A stretch of 64,000 bases of DNA. Origin: Streptomyces sp. TSRI0281 (GTDB taxonomy: Bacteria; Actinomycetota; Actinomycetes; Streptomycetales; Streptomycetaceae). The translations under genes and the position numbers were made by a program. The notes under the pieces are model-generated. The model ran no database searches and had not been told where the DNA came from. It was given only the letters and a program-made list of their open reading frames with translations. The stretch's first letter is position 1; each line of letters opens with the position of its first letter. The stretch spans positions 527,398 through 591,397 of the forward strand of contig NZ_LWLE01000023.1 of NCBI RefSeq assembly GCF_001905125.1, given 5' to 3'. This document shows, one piece after another, positions 15,959 through 24,463 of this stretch.

Positions 15959-16066
15959 TTCAGCACCCGGTGGCCCGACGGGGGTTCGCGCCTCAGCGCC
16001 CGGTGGCCGGCGGGGGTTCGCGCCTCAGCGCCCGGTGGCCGGCGGGGGTTCGCGCATCAGCGCCGC
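15959..16066. repeat. Tandem 32-bp repeat at the 3' end of the LysR gene
   Basis: Three copies of a 32-bp unit (core CAGCGCCCGGTGGCCGGCGG): one degenerate (15959-15990), two identical (15991-16022, 16023-16054), then a partial. The LysR stop codon at 16025-16027 lies inside the array, so the last nine codons of the gene (REPPPATGR) are made of repeat unit. Confidence 0.9.
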
Positions 16067-17011
16067 ATCGCCCTCGGGCAGCCAGGAGCCGGGGGGCCGC
16101 ACCATCCACCCTTCCGACGCGGCGAGTTGACCGGCCGCCGCCCGCAGGGCGTCCAGTCCCGGATGACGCAGACCCTCGCGCCAGACCATCATCAGCGGGG
16201 AGAGCGGCACGGGAGCGACGAGCGGGCGCAGCACGGTGCCCGGCAGGGGCGGGAAGCCGACGACCGCGAGTACGGGGTTCCCCGTCTTGGCCATCACCCG
16301 CTGGAATTCGGCCACCCCGACGGCGAGCGGGGCGGGCGGCGCCAGCTCGATGCCGTACGCGCCGAACAGCAGGGCGGCCAGGGCGGTCCACTCCCGGGTG
16401 CGTTCATTGCCGGCCCCCGCGTAGACGGTCTCCCCGGCCAGGTCGTCCAGTGCGACGGACTCCCGCGTGGCCAGGGGGTGGGCGACCGGGAGCAGGACGG
16501 CCATCGGCTCGTACCGCACGGGCTGTACGCGGAGCCGGGCCCGCACCGAGGGATCGAGCCCGGCTGCCCGCCCGAACGAGACGTCGAGCCGTCCGGCGAG
16601 GATCTCGTCGGCCGCGCGGGTCAGCCCGGACTCGAAGCGCGCCATCAGCTCGCACGCCGGAGCGAGATCCCGCGCACGGGCCAGGACCCTGGCCGCGGTC
16701 ATCCCGTCGGTGTTCAGATCGACGAGCAGCGGCCGGGCGGCCGGATCGGCGAAGGCCGCGGCGAGTTCGGCGTGCGCGTCGAGGACCCGCCGGGCGTACG
16801 GGAGCAGCCGTTCGCCGTCCGGGGTGAGCGAGACCTGGCGGGTGGTCCGGACGAACAGCTGCGCGCCGAGCTCGCGCTCCAGGCGTCGGATGTCCCGGCT
16901 CAGCGCCTGCTGGGCGAGGAAGAGCCGGGCGGCGGCGCGGGTGAAGTGCAGCTCCTCCGCGACGGCGAGGAACGCGCGCAGGAGCCGGGGGTCGGTGTCG
17001 GGGACGCTCAC
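16025..17011 (-). CDS. LysR-family transcriptional regulator
   Basis: A 328-residue LysR regulator. The N-terminal winged HTH is complete: DPRLLRAFLAVAEELHFTRAAARLFLAQQALSRDIRRLERELGAQLFVRTTRQVSLTPDGERLLPYAR. An effector-binding domain follows (LLVDLNTDGMTAARVLARARDLAPACELMARF and onward). GTG 17011 (MSVPDTDPRLL) is chosen because the HTH begins a few residues later. The C-terminus runs into the 32-bp tandem repeat, which has probably replaced the original end. It is divergent from the MFS transporter gene, with a T-N11-A-like element between them, so it probably controls that transporter; the inducer is unknown. Confidence 0.9.
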   Translation of the reverse strand: MSVPDTDPRLLRAFLAVAEELHFTRAAARLFLAQQALSRDIRRLERELGAQLFVRTTRQVSLTPDGERLLPYARRVLDAHAELAAAFADPAARPLLVDLNTDGMTAARVLARARDLAPACELMARFESGLTRAADEILAGRLDVSFGRAAGLDPSVRARLRVQPVRYEPMAVLLPVAHPLATRESVALDDLAGETVYAGAGNERTREWTALAALLFGAYGIELAPPAPLAVGVAEFQRVMAKTGNPVLAVVGFPPLPGTVLRPLVAPVPLSPLMMVWREGLRHPGLDALRAAAGQLAASEGWMVRPPGSWLPEGDAALMREPPPATGR

Positions 17012-17019
17012 CCCGCAGA

Positions 17020-17042
17020 ATTTACAACACGGGTGCGTGAAT
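17020..17042. promoter_or_regulatory. Candidate LysR-regulator binding site
   Basis: ATTTAC and GTGAAT, nearly inverted (5 of 6), are separated by 11 bases, the T-N11-A layout recognised by LysR proteins. It lies 9-31 bp upstream of the LysR start and 54-76 bp upstream of the divergent MFS start. Confidence 0.5.
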
Positions 17043-17095
17043 GGGTACGGAGAAGGTGTTGGACCGTACGGACCGGGCGCCATGAGGCTTGAGCC

Positions 17096-18517
17096 ATGCC
17101 GATGCCCTCCGCCGCCCCCGATCGACCCGCCACCGGCCCGCTGCACACCGTCTGCGGCGACCTGCTGATCATCGCCCCCCGGAATCCGGTGGCGCCGGCC
17201 GGGCCCGGGGCGAAGGCCGTAGCCGTCCCTCCCGAGGCGGAGGCCGTCCAGGTCCGCCCCGAGACGGTTTCCGCCCCGCTCCGCCCCGAGGCGGAAACCG
17301 TCGGGGAACGGCCGCCCGGGGCAGAACCCCCCGCGAAGCTCCCTCCCACGGCCAACCCCTATCGCCGTCTGCTCGCCACCCCCGGCGCTCGGGCCTTCAC
17401 CGCGGGCAACCTCATCGCCCGGCTGCCCCAGGGCATGTTCAGCGTCAGCGCGGTCATCATGATCGCCGGGTCACGCGATTCGTACGCCCTGGCCGGGGCC
17501 GTCACCGCGACCGGCCTGGCCGCGACGGCGGTGGTCGCCCCCTGGACCGCACGGCTCGTGGACCGCCACGGGCAGGCCCGGATCGCCGTGCCCGCCACCG
17601 CGATCGCCGTGCTCGGGTCCGTGGCCCTCCTGCTCTGCGTGCACTACGACGCCCCCGCCTGGACGCTCTTCGCCGCGTACGCCGCGACCGCGACCACCCC
17701 GAACACCGGCGGCATGTCCCGGGCCCGCTGGGCGTATCTGCACCGGGGCGATCCGGCGGCCCTGCACACCGCGAACTCCTTCGAGCAGTCCGTCGACGAA
17801 CTCTGCTACATGCTCGGCCCGGTCATCGCCGCGTTCCTGTGCGCGGGGCTGTTCCCCGAGGCCGGCACGCTCGTCGGCGCGGTCCTGCTGATGACCGGCA
17901 TGCTGATCTTCGCCGCCCAGCGCGCGACCGAACCGCCGGTCGCCCCCCGGACCCACGCGGCTTCTCCCCTCCGTACCCCCGGCATGCCCGCCCTGCTCAG
18001 CGTCTTCCTCGCCACGGGGGCGGTGTTCGGGACCATGGAGGTCGTCTCGATCGCGCACGCCGGGGGCGCGATCCTCGCCCTTCAGGCGGGCGGTTCGTGC
18101 GTGGCGGGGCTGCTGTACGGGTCGCTGCGGCCCGCCGCGAACGTCGGGCACCGGCTGCTGTTCTGCCTCGCGGGCATGACGGCGCTGATGTCGCTGCCGC
18201 TGCTGGCCGCCGCCACCACCGATTCCCTGACCGTGCTCGCCCTCTGTCTGCTGCTGGCGGGCGCGGCGACGGCGCCCACCATGGTCACCGGCATGACGGT
18301 GGTCCAGCGCCTGACACCCGCGGGACAGCTGAACGAGGGCATGACGCTCGCGGTCACCGCGCTGCTGGGCGGGATCGGGGCGGGGGCGGCGGCCGGCGGC
18401 TGGCTGGTGGAGCACGCCGGGACGGTGACCGGCTACGCGGCACCGATGTGCGCGGCGGGGCTGGCCCTGGTCATCGCGGCGGCGACCGCCGCACGGCGCA
18501 CCCGCCGAGCGGTATGA
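17096..18517 (+). CDS. Major facilitator superfamily transporter
   Basis: A 473-residue 12-helix membrane transporter, probably an exporter of the drug/metabolite type. The first 90 residues are an unusual cytoplasmic Pro/Glu/Ala-rich extension with repeated VRPE/RPEAE motifs. The first membrane helix follows GARAFTAGNLIARLPQGM. The loop WTARLVDRHGQAR after helix 3 is the MFS motif-A region (D-R-x-G-x-R). SRARW at the helix 4/5 turn and the long loop RATEPPVAPRTHAASPLRTPG mark the middle of the protein. The substrate is unknown. It is divergent from a LysR gene and is likely its target. ATG 17096 has a GAGG ribosome site. Confidence 0.9.
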   Translation: MPMPSAAPDRPATGPLHTVCGDLLIIAPRNPVAPAGPGAKAVAVPPEAEAVQVRPETVSAPLRPEAETVGERPPGAEPPAKLPPTANPYRRLLATPGARAFTAGNLIARLPQGMFSVSAVIMIAGSRDSYALAGAVTATGLAATAVVAPWTARLVDRHGQARIAVPATAIAVLGSVALLLCVHYDAPAWTLFAAYAATATTPNTGGMSRARWAYLHRGDPAALHTANSFEQSVDELCYMLGPVIAAFLCAGLFPEAGTLVGAVLLMTGMLIFAAQRATEPPVAPRTHAASPLRTPGMPALLSVFLATGAVFGTMEVVSIAHAGGAILALQAGGSCVAGLLYGSLRPAANVGHRLLFCLAGMTALMSLPLLAAATTDSLTVLALCLLLAGAATAPTMVTGMTVVQRLTPAGQLNEGMTLAVTALLGGIGAGAAAGGWLVEHAGTVTGYAAPMCAAGLALVIAAATAARRTRRAV

Positions 18518-18605
18518 CCGGCGGGCGGCGCGAGACCGGGGCCTCGATCGGGCCGCGCGGGACCGGGGCCTCGATGATCCGCCCGCGCCGCAGGGCAGGA
18601 AAAAA

Positions 18606-18639
18606 CCTCCGCCCCGCGAGTGAACTCGCGGGGCGGAGG
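18606..18639 (-). terminator. tmRNA terminator
   Basis: Perfect 15-bp arms CCTCCGCCCCGCGAG and CTCGCGGGGCGGAGG with a 4-base loop, followed on the minus strand by TTTTTT. It lies 14 bases past the mature tmRNA 3' end. Confidence 0.95.
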
Positions 18640-18653
18640 CTTACATGGGGTGG

Positions 18654-19040
18654 TGGTGGAGATGGCGGGAATCGAACCCGCGTCCAACGGTGCAGAACCA
18701 GGGCTTCTCCGAGTGCAGTTCGCTGCGCTTTTCTCGGCCCCGGAGGTCACACGAACAAGCCTCCGACAGGCCCAGTCACTGTTTGATTTCCTTCTCAGCC
18801 CCGTGACCGGGCTGAGAAGTTTAGATCCCTAGTTGATGCCAGGATCCGGGTCGGGATCACCCCCGGGCTGACACTCCGCAGAGTCTTCGCTAGCTGCTAA
18901 TTAGGCAGCGAGGGCGAAGGCGGAGGAATCGCGCTTGGAATTGGCGATTATTGTTTGCGACATATGGTTTACGAGATCATTGCCGCTTCCTCGACTCGCT
19001 TCCCCTGCTTCGACATCCGCTGTCGAAACCGATCATCCCC
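18654..19040 (-). ncRNA. ssrA: Transfer-messenger RNA (tmRNA)
   Basis: A 387-nt one-piece tmRNA that rescues stalled ribosomes with SmpB and tags the product for degradation. The 5' end GGGGATGATCGGTTTCGACA pairs with the 3' end CATCTCC-ACCA, giving a 7-bp acceptor stem with encoded CCA. The T-arm GCGGGTTCGATTCCCGC is intact. The tag frame is at 18945-18901: ANSKRDSSAFALAA, then UAA and UAG stops. The tag ends in ALAA as required for ClpXP recognition and is close to the S. coelicolor tag as I remember it. Pseudoknot-forming GC-rich segments lie at about 18790-18900. The smpB gene lies 86 bp upstream in the same direction. Confidence 0.97.
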
Positions 19041-19126
19041 ATGTTGATTTTTCAAACGCGCACCCGCTGTGAGGTGCACGGCCCATCGTACGTGACCAAC
19101 GCCGGACGATGCCAGCGTATTCCTGC

Positions 19127-19615
19127 TCAGGCGCTCCGCTGACGCCTGCGGACCGCCGCGATCGCCCGGTTCGTCTCCCTCGTGTCCTGCTTCTCGCGCA
19201 GCGTCTGACGCTTGTCGAACTCCTTCTTGCCCTTCGCGAGCGCGATCTCGACCTTCACCCGGCCGTCCTTGAAGTACAGGGCGAGGGGCACGATGGTGTG
19301 GCCCGTCTCCTGGGACTTCGACTCCAGCTTGTCGATCTCGGCCCGGTGCAGCAGCAGCTTGCGCTTGCGCTTGGCCGCGTGGTTGGTCCAGGTGCCCTGG
19401 ACGTACTCGGGGACGTGGATGTTGTGCAGCCACGCCTCGTGGCCGTCGATCTGGACGAACCCGTCGACCAGCGAGGCCCTGCCCATCCGCAGGGACTTGA
19501 CCTCGGTACCCATGAGGACGAGCCCGCACTCGTAGGTGTCGAGGATGTGGTAGTCGTGCCGCGCCTTCTTGTTCTGCGCGATCATCTTGCGCCCGGTGTC
19601 TTTTTCCTTGGCCAT
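19127..19615 (-). CDS. smpB: SsrA-binding protein SmpB
   Basis: A 162-residue small RNA-binding protein that delivers tmRNA to stalled ribosomes. Family marks include [42 protein letters not shown] at residues 12-53, the [12 protein letters not shown] strand, [36 protein letters not shown] near residue 110-145, and a basic C-terminal tail ([12 protein letters not shown]) that enters the mRNA channel. It starts at ATG 19615, 18 bp after the protease gene stop, and is followed by its partner RNA gene ssrA. The start and length match the family. Confidence 0.97.
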   Translation of the reverse strand: MAKEKDTGRKMIAQNKKARHDYHILDTYECGLVLMGTEVKSLRMGRASLVDGFVQIDGHEAWLHNIHVPEYVQGTWTNHAAKRKRKLLLHRAEIDKLESKSQETGHTIVPLALYFKDGRVKVEIALAKGKKEFDKRQTLREKQDTRETNRAIAAVRRRQRSA

Positions 19616-19633
19616 AGTGCGGTCATTTTCGCA

Positions 19634-20821
19634 CTACGACCCACCCCCGAGGCCACTCAATACTGTCTCGGCCCGTTCCTGGGCCCGCGCGTCGACCACG
19701 ACGTCCGGTGTGATGCCCCGGCCGTCGACGTTGCGGCCCTCCGGTGTGCGGTAGTGCCCGACGGTCAGCTCGGCCACCGAACCCCCCGGAAGCTTGCTCG
19801 GCATCTGTACGGAGCCCTTGCCGAAGGTGGGCGAGCCGACGGTGACGACGCGCCCCCGGTCCTGGAGGGCGCCGGTCAGCAGCTCGGCCGCGCTCATCGT
19901 GCCCCCGTCGACGAGAACGACGACGGGCCGGGCCGTATCGCCGCCGGTCTCGGCGTACAGGGCGCGCTGGTCGCCGTGCACGTCGTACGTGGCGACCAGC
20001 CCGCCGTCCAGGAAGGCGGAGGCGGCGTCGGCCGCCTCGGTGACCAGGCCGCCGGAATTGGCGCGCAGGTCCAGCAGGATCCCGGCGTCGCCCGGTGCGG
20101 CGCGTACCGCGTCGCGGACCTCGCCGCCGGCCCCCTTGGTGAACGCGGCGACCTTGATCAGGACCGCCGACGAGGGCTCGTCGCCCAGGCGCCGGACGGT
20201 GACCGCCTCGGTGGTGAGCCGGGCCCGGCTCAGGGTCGTGGTCCAGGCGCGCCCGCCCCGTTCGAGGCCGAGGACCACGGTGCTGCCCTCGGCCGCTCCC
20301 GTACCGTCCCCGCGCAGCAGGGCGACGACCTCGGCGACGGGACGCTCGGCGACCCGGCCGCCGTCGACCGTACGCAGCAGGTCACCCTTGCGGATACCGG
20401 CCCGGTCCGCGGGGCTGCCGCCCTGCACCCGGGCCACGGCGACCCTGCCGCCGGAGGTGCGCCGGGCGGAGAGCCCGACACCCGTGTACGAGCCGTCGAG
20501 GGCCTGCTCGAACTCCTCGTACTCCCGCTCGTCGTACACCGCGCCCCAGCGGTCCCCGCTGCGGCTGACGGCTTCCTCGGCCGCGGCGGTGCCGGACTTC
20601 CCGTCGGCCTCGGCGTCGGCCGCGGCGTCCTCGATCTCGGCGCGGTCGACGGGGGCGAAGGTGGAGGCGATGGAGCGGGCCTGGATGTCCGGGCCCTGTT
20701 CCCCGTCGTACGGCAAGGACCCGGTGGCCGCGGCCGTGGCGAGGACGCATCCGAAGACCAATGTCAGAGCCGCCCCGCGGCAGAGACCGCGGGGCCCGAA
20801 ACGGTGCGTGGGGCCTGACAT
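19634..20821 (-). CDS. S41-family C-terminal processing peptidase
   Basis: A 395-residue serine protease of the CtpA/tail-specific protease family, exported or membrane-anchored by an N-terminal hydrophobic segment (CRGAALTLVFGCVLATAAATGSL, about 15-38). A PDZ domain covers about residues 105-195 (YTGVGLSARRTSGGRVAVARVQGGSPADRAGIRKGDLLRTVDG). The protease core shows DLRANSGGLV, the catalytic Ser in DGGTMSAAELL (about residue 285) and Lys in GSPTFGKGSVQ (about 308), the Ser-Lys dyad. It sits between ftsX and smpB in the same direction. ATG 20821 was chosen over upstream in-frame options; TAGACT lies 7 bases before it, so a leaderless transcript is possible. Confidence 0.9.
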   Translation of the reverse strand: MSGPTHRFGPRGLCRGAALTLVFGCVLATAAATGSLPYDGEQGPDIQARSIASTFAPVDRAEIEDAAADAEADGKSGTAAAEEAVSRSGDRWGAVYDEREYEEFEQALDGSYTGVGLSARRTSGGRVAVARVQGGSPADRAGIRKGDLLRTVDGGRVAERPVAEVVALLRGDGTGAAEGSTVVLGLERGGRAWTTTLSRARLTTEAVTVRRLGDEPSSAVLIKVAAFTKGAGGEVRDAVRAAPGDAGILLDLRANSGGLVTEAADAASAFLDGGLVATYDVHGDQRALYAETGGDTARPVVVLVDGGTMSAAELLTGALQDRGRVVTVGSPTFGKGSVQMPSKLPGGSVAELTVGHYRTPEGRNVDGRGITPDVVVDARAQERAETVLSGLGGGS

Positions 20822-20840
20822 GGCGTCGAGTCTAGGACAA

Positions 20841-20884
20841 GCCCCCTGGGGCGCACGGCTACTCGGCCGCACGCCCCAGGGGGC
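20841..20884 (-). terminator. Stem-loop between ftsX and the S41 protease gene
   Basis: Perfect 13-bp arms GCCCCCTGGGGCG and CGCCCCAGGGGGC with an 18-base loop, beginning 6 bases after the ftsX stop and ending 20 bases before the protease start. It probably ends most ftsEX transcripts. Confidence 0.75.
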
Positions 20885-20889
20885 GCATG

Positions 20890-21807
20890 TCACACCTTGA
20901 GGTACTTGCGGAGCGCGAACAGCGCGGCAACGGCGGGCATCAGCAGCCCGATCGCGAGGACGAGCGGCAGCTTGGTCAGGACCGCGTCCCAGCCGATGAA
21001 GTCGATCAGGTTCAGCTTGTCCTTGAGCGCCAGTCCGCCGTCGATCAGGAAGTAACGGCCGCCGAGCAGCATGGCGCAGGCGAGCAGACCGCCGATCAGG
21101 CCGGCGACGGCCGCCTCCATGATGAACGGCATCTGGATGTAGAAGCCGGAGGCACCGACGAGCCGCATGATGCCCGTCTCACGTCTGCGGCTGAACGCCG
21201 AGACCCGGACGGTGTTGACGATCAGGATCAGCGCGATGACCAGCATCAGCACCATCACGTATATCGCGACGACGTTCATGCCGTTCATCAGCCCGAAGAG
21301 GTTGTCCAGGATGCTGCGTTGGTCCTGGACGGACTGCACCCCGTCCCGCCCCGCGAAGGCCGTGGCGACGACCTTGTACTTCTTCGGGTCGTCGAGCTTG
21401 ACCCGGAACGACTCCTGCATCTGGTCGGGCGTGATGTTGCCCGCCATCGGCGAATCGCCGAACTGCTCCTGGTAGTGCTTGTACGCCTCGTCGACCGTCT
21501 CGAAGCTGACCTTCTGGACAGCGTCCATCTCTTCGAGATCGGACTTGATCTCCTTCCTCTGCTGCGGAGTGACGGCACCCTTGGCGCACTTGGGTACGTC
21601 CTTGGCGTCGCTCTTGTTGCAGAGGAAGATCGAGACGTTGACCTTGTCGTACCAGTAGTCCTTCATCGTGCTGACCTGCTCGCGCATGAGCAGCGCGCCG
21701 CCGAACAGGGCGAGCGAGAGGGCGACGGAGACCACGACCGCGAAGGTCATCGTGAGGTTGCGACGAAGACCGACGCCGATCTCCGACAGGACGAACTGGG
21801 CGCGCAT
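20890..21807 (-). CDS. ftsX: Cell division ABC transporter permease FtsX
   Basis: A 305-residue membrane protein that, with FtsE, couples the division machinery to peptidoglycan hydrolases. The N-terminal amphipathic segment is followed by helix 1 (LTMTFAVVVSVALSLALFGGALL). A large extracytoplasmic domain of about 110 residues (KDYWYDKVNVSIFLCNKSDAKDVPKC onward, with a Cys pair) follows. Helices 2-4 cluster in the C-terminal half, with the conserved cytoplasmic turn ASAFSRRRETGIMRLVGAS-like (VSAFSRRRETGIMRLVGAS). ATG 21807 (MRAQFVLSEIG) is the usual start. It is 41 bp downstream of ftsE, clearly one operon. Confidence 0.96.
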   Translation of the reverse strand: MRAQFVLSEIGVGLRRNLTMTFAVVVSVALSLALFGGALLMREQVSTMKDYWYDKVNVSIFLCNKSDAKDVPKCAKGAVTPQQRKEIKSDLEEMDAVQKVSFETVDEAYKHYQEQFGDSPMAGNITPDQMQESFRVKLDDPKKYKVVATAFAGRDGVQSVQDQRSILDNLFGLMNGMNVVAIYVMVLMLVIALILIVNTVRVSAFSRRRETGIMRLVGASGFYIQMPFIMEAAVAGLIGGLLACAMLLGGRYFLIDGGLALKDKLNLIDFIGWDAVLTKLPLVLAIGLLMPAVAALFALRKYLKV

Positions 21808-21848
21808 GGCGTCCTTTCAGTACTCGATGCTCGGAGGGCGGACCCTCT

Positions 21849-22538
21849 TCAGTGCTGGTATCCGTACACGCCGCGTGCCTGGTCGCGTACGAGACGGCCC
21901 TGTTCGAGCTCGATGACGCGCTTGCGCATCTGGTCGACGATGTTCTGGTCGTGCGTCGCCATGATCACAGTGGTGCCGGTCCGGTTGATCCGGTCCAGCA
22001 GCTTCATGATGCCGACGGAGGTCTGCGGGTCGAGGTTGCCGGTCGGCTCGTCCGCGATCAGCAGCATGGGGCGGTTGACGAAGGCCCTCGCGATCGCCAC
22101 GCGCTGCTGCTCACCACCGGAGAGCTCACCGGGCATCCGGTCCTCCTTGCCGCCGAGACCGACGAGGTCGAGGACCTGGGGCACCGCCTTGCGGATCTCG
22201 CCGCGCGGCTTGCCGATGACCTCCTGCGCGAAGGCCACGTTCTCGGCGACGGTCTTGTTGGGCAGGAGCCGGAAGTCCTGGAAGACCGTGCCCAGCTGGC
22301 GGCGCATCTGCGGCACCTTCCAGTTGGACAGCCGCGCGAGATCCTTGCCGAGCACATGGACCATGCCCGTGCTGGCGCGCTCCTCGCGCAGGATCAGTCG
22401 CATGAAGGTCGACTTGCCGGAGCCGGAGGAGCCCACCAGGAAGACGAACTCGCCCTTCTCGATGTCGAGCGAGACATCGCGCAGAGCCGGGCGGGTCTGC
22501 TTCGGGTAGGTCTTGGAGACGTTGTCGAATCGGATCAC
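21849..22538 (-). CDS. ftsE: Cell division ATP-binding protein FtsE
   Basis: A 229-residue ABC ATPase partner of FtsX. The Walker A is [11 protein letters not shown] near residue 37, the Q-loop is in [12 protein letters not shown], the signature is [16 protein letters not shown] near residue 139 and Walker B is [12 protein letters not shown]. The H-loop is in [12 protein letters not shown]. The start codon is GTG 22538 ([12 protein letters not shown]). It is divergent from the small zinc-ribbon gene across a 259-bp region that must contain both promoters. Confidence 0.97.
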   Translation of the reverse strand: MIRFDNVSKTYPKQTRPALRDVSLDIEKGEFVFLVGSSGSGKSTFMRLILREERASTGMVHVLGKDLARLSNWKVPQMRRQLGTVFQDFRLLPNKTVAENVAFAQEVIGKPRGEIRKAVPQVLDLVGLGGKEDRMPGELSGGEQQRVAIARAFVNRPMLLIADEPTGNLDPQTSVGIMKLLDRINRTGTTVIMATHDQNIVDQMRKRVIELEQGRLVRDQARGVYGYQH

Positions 22539-22797
22539 GGATGCACCACGGTCGGCCGGGAGTAGGTGTGCGTGACCATACGCGAACCGGGCTCACGCGT
22601 GCAGGCGGCGTCCGGCAATGGGTGATTTATGGCAGAACCTGGGTCGGAACGAAACGGGTCGTGCCGGACCTTGTCCGGCGGGCCGCGCCGAAATCGGCGC
22701 GAGCTGGCACAGTGGTGGGGGGAACGGTTGCGTTTCCCGGAGCGTTGTGCGGAGAGGAAGCAGAAAGCGGCTCCGCCGCGCGGGAGGAGGAAAGCGC

Positions 22798-22998
22798 ATG
22801 ACCTATGACCGACTGGTGTGCGCGAACTGCGCGGCGCCGGTGAACGAGGGACGCTGCCGCGTCTGCCGGGCCGTGCGGCAGCAGCTGGAGGACGAGCAGG
22901 ACCAGGGCCCGCTCGCCGGACTGAATCCGGCGATGCTGATCGCTCTGATGGTGATCCTGGTGGCGGCGCTCGCGCTGCTGGCGCACCAGGCCGCCTGA
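22798..22998 (+). CDS. Small zinc-ribbon membrane protein
   Basis: A 66-residue protein. The N-terminal half has two Cys pairs, LVCANCAAPVNEGRCRVCRAV (C-x2-C and C-x2-C separated by 11 residues), a probable zinc ribbon. The C-terminal half is one membrane helix (NPAMLIALMVILVAALALLAHQAA). A strong ribosome site GGAGGAGG lies 7 bases before ATG 22798. The reading frame is open further upstream but without conserved content. Function is unknown; such small zinc-ribbon/single-helix proteins are common next to ftsE in Streptomyces as far as I recall. Confidence 0.8.
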   Translation: MTYDRLVCANCAAPVNEGRCRVCRAVRQQLEDEQDQGPLAGLNPAMLIALMVILVAALALLAHQAA

Positions 22999-23093
22999 CC
23001 GGTCCGGCGCCCCCTGTCCGGCCGGGTACGCCCGCCGCGGGAGCCGGAGGGCTGATACGTCCACGTACGGGCCGCAGGACCGCCGCGTACGCC

Positions 23094-23136
23094 GAGAGGG
23101 CCCGGGAAGGCTGTACGCGGCCTCCCGGGCCCTCTC
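23094..23136. terminator. Bidirectional terminator between convergent genes
   Basis: Perfect 14-bp arms GAGAGGGCCCGGGA and TCCCGGGCCCTCTC with a 15-base loop. It lies between the convergent zinc-ribbon and LAXTG-protein genes. Confidence 0.88.
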
Positions 23137-23153
23137 CGTGCGTGTACGGGCCT

Positions 23154-24110
23154 TTAGGCGACCGTACGACCGCCGCCGACCAGGCGCGGCAGCATACGGA
23201 AGCCGATGCCACCGGCGATCATCGTCGCGGCGCCGACCAGCAGGAACGTGGTCTCGGCCGCACCGGTCTCGGCGAGCTCGTCCTTGCCCTTGCCCTGCTC
23301 GACCGGCTGGTTGCCGACGCTGTCCGTGTCGGTGTTGTCGGCGCACTCGGCACCGTCGAGGTCCACCGTGCAGGTACCGGCGTCGCCGCCACCGGTGGTC
23401 GAACCGGAGGTGGCGGAGCCGGAGGTGCCATTGCTGGAACCACCGTTGTCGCCGCCGCCGTCGGTGGTGCCGCCGTTGTTACCGGAACCGCCGTTGTTGC
23501 CCGAGCCACCGTTGTTGCCCGAGCCACCGTTGTTGCCCGAGCCACCGTTGTTGCCCGAACCACCGTTGTTGCCCGAACCGCCGTTGTTGCCCGAGCCACC
23601 ATCGGCACCGCCGTCAGCACCACCATCGGCGCCACCATCAGCACCGCCATCGGCACCACCGTCAGCACCGCCGTCGACGCCACCATCAGCACCACCGTCA
23701 GCGCCACCGTCAGCGCCACCATCGGCACCACCGTCAGCACCGCCGTCAGCACCGCCGTCGACGCCACCATCAGCACCACCGTCAGCACCGCCATCGGCGC
23801 CACCATCGGCACCGCCGTCAGCGCCACCATCGGCACCGCCGTCAGCGCCACCGTCCGAGCCACCGTCGGCACCGGCGTCAGCGCCGCCGATGGGGTTCTC
23901 ACCGGACGTTCCGCCCTGGTCAGCACCGCCCGCCGGGTTGTCGCCGCCGTTCACTTCGGCCTTGGCGGTGACGCCGTCCTCGCCGTCAACACCGATCCCG
24001 ATGCCGATGCCGACGGCCTGCGCCGCACCGGCCGCGGTCAGCGAGGCACCCGCGGCAATAACCGCACCAGCGGCTATCCGCGCGACGCGGATGCGCGTCT
24101 TCTTGGTCAT
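23154..24110 (-). CDS. Repetitive LAXTG-anchored cell-surface protein
   Basis: A 318-residue secreted wall protein. A signal peptide (MTKKTRIRVARIAAGAVIAA and on, cleavage expected near AAGAAQA, residue 32) precedes a very low-complexity middle: about 24 tetrapeptides of form (A/S/V)DGG, then seven hexapeptides SGNNGG. A short Thr/Ser-rich part with a Cys pair (GTCTVDLDGAECADN) follows. The C-terminus is a sorting signal: LAETG near residue 283, a hydrophobic helix (TTFLLVGAATMIAGGIGF), then a few basic residues. LAXTG is the motif used by class E sortases in Streptomyces (established for chaplins). The acidic Gly-rich arm probably spans the wall or binds cations; that is inference. Confidence 0.85.
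   Translation of the reverse strand: MTKKTRIRVARIAAGAVIAAGASLTAAGAAQAVGIGIGIGVDGEDGVTAKAEVNGGDNPAGGADQGGTSGENPIGGADAGADGGSDGGADGGADGGADGGADGGADGGADGGADGGVDGGADGGADGGADGGADGGADGGADGGVDGGADGGADGGADGGADGGADGGADGGSGNNGGSGNNGGSGNNGGSGNNGGSGNNGGSGNNGGSGNNGGTTDGGGDNGGSSNGTSGSATSGSTTGGGDAGTCTVDLDGAECADNTDTDSVGNQPVEQGKGKDELAETGAAETTFLLVGAATMIAGGIGFRMLPRLVGGGRTVA
23470..23878 (-). repeat. Coding minisatellites in the surface-protein gene
   Basis: A 12-bp unit (about 24 copies, encoding xDGG) abuts an 18-bp unit (seven copies, encoding SGNNGG). Neighbouring 18-bp copies are almost identical at the DNA level, so copy number probably changes fast. All units keep the reading frame. Confidence 0.9.
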
Positions 24111-24463
24111 CTGTTGCTACCCCCAGTAGCCGATCTCGTCAGTGGAGCAGCCATATGTGCGGGGCCACGGCCCTGCGGGGTTCGCTCTCGGGGCAGGGCC
24201 ACATCGTGCCGTGGTCTCCCGCCCGCCCCCCGGTTCACACCCGTCCCAGACATACGCATGCTGCTCTAGCACCCTGGCCAGAGTTAAGGATTACGTCAAG
24301 GCCGTTCCGTGTAATACGCACCGTTATGGGGCTTCTTGACGGCTATTCGGAATCACGACTGTGACGCATTGAGCACGACTTCCCCGCAACTGCGTGCGGT
24401 CCCGCACCACACGACTGAGCCCGGACAGCTGCCTGTCCGGGCTCAACCGACGTACGACCGGGG
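24111..24463. other. 353-bp region upstream of the surface-protein gene and downstream of prfB
   Basis: No gene is seen. It holds the prfB terminator at its right end and a comparatively AT-rich stretch (about 24275-24365) that may carry the surface-protein promoter; no specific operator was recognised. Confidence 0.5.
24416..24445 (-). terminator. prfB terminator
   Basis: Perfect 13-bp arms TGAGCCCGGACAG and CTGTCCGGGCTCA with a 4-base loop, 19 bases after the prfB stop. Confidence 0.9.

Noticed and set aside
18654-18720. A tRNA-like 3' half (T-arm and CCA)
   Set aside because: It is the 3' end of tmRNA: the 5' acceptor strand is 380 nt away and the tag frame lies between.
23470-23878. Regular repeats resembling a CRISPR array
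   Set aside because: Units are 12 or 18 bp, contiguous without spacers and in frame within a surface-protein gene.
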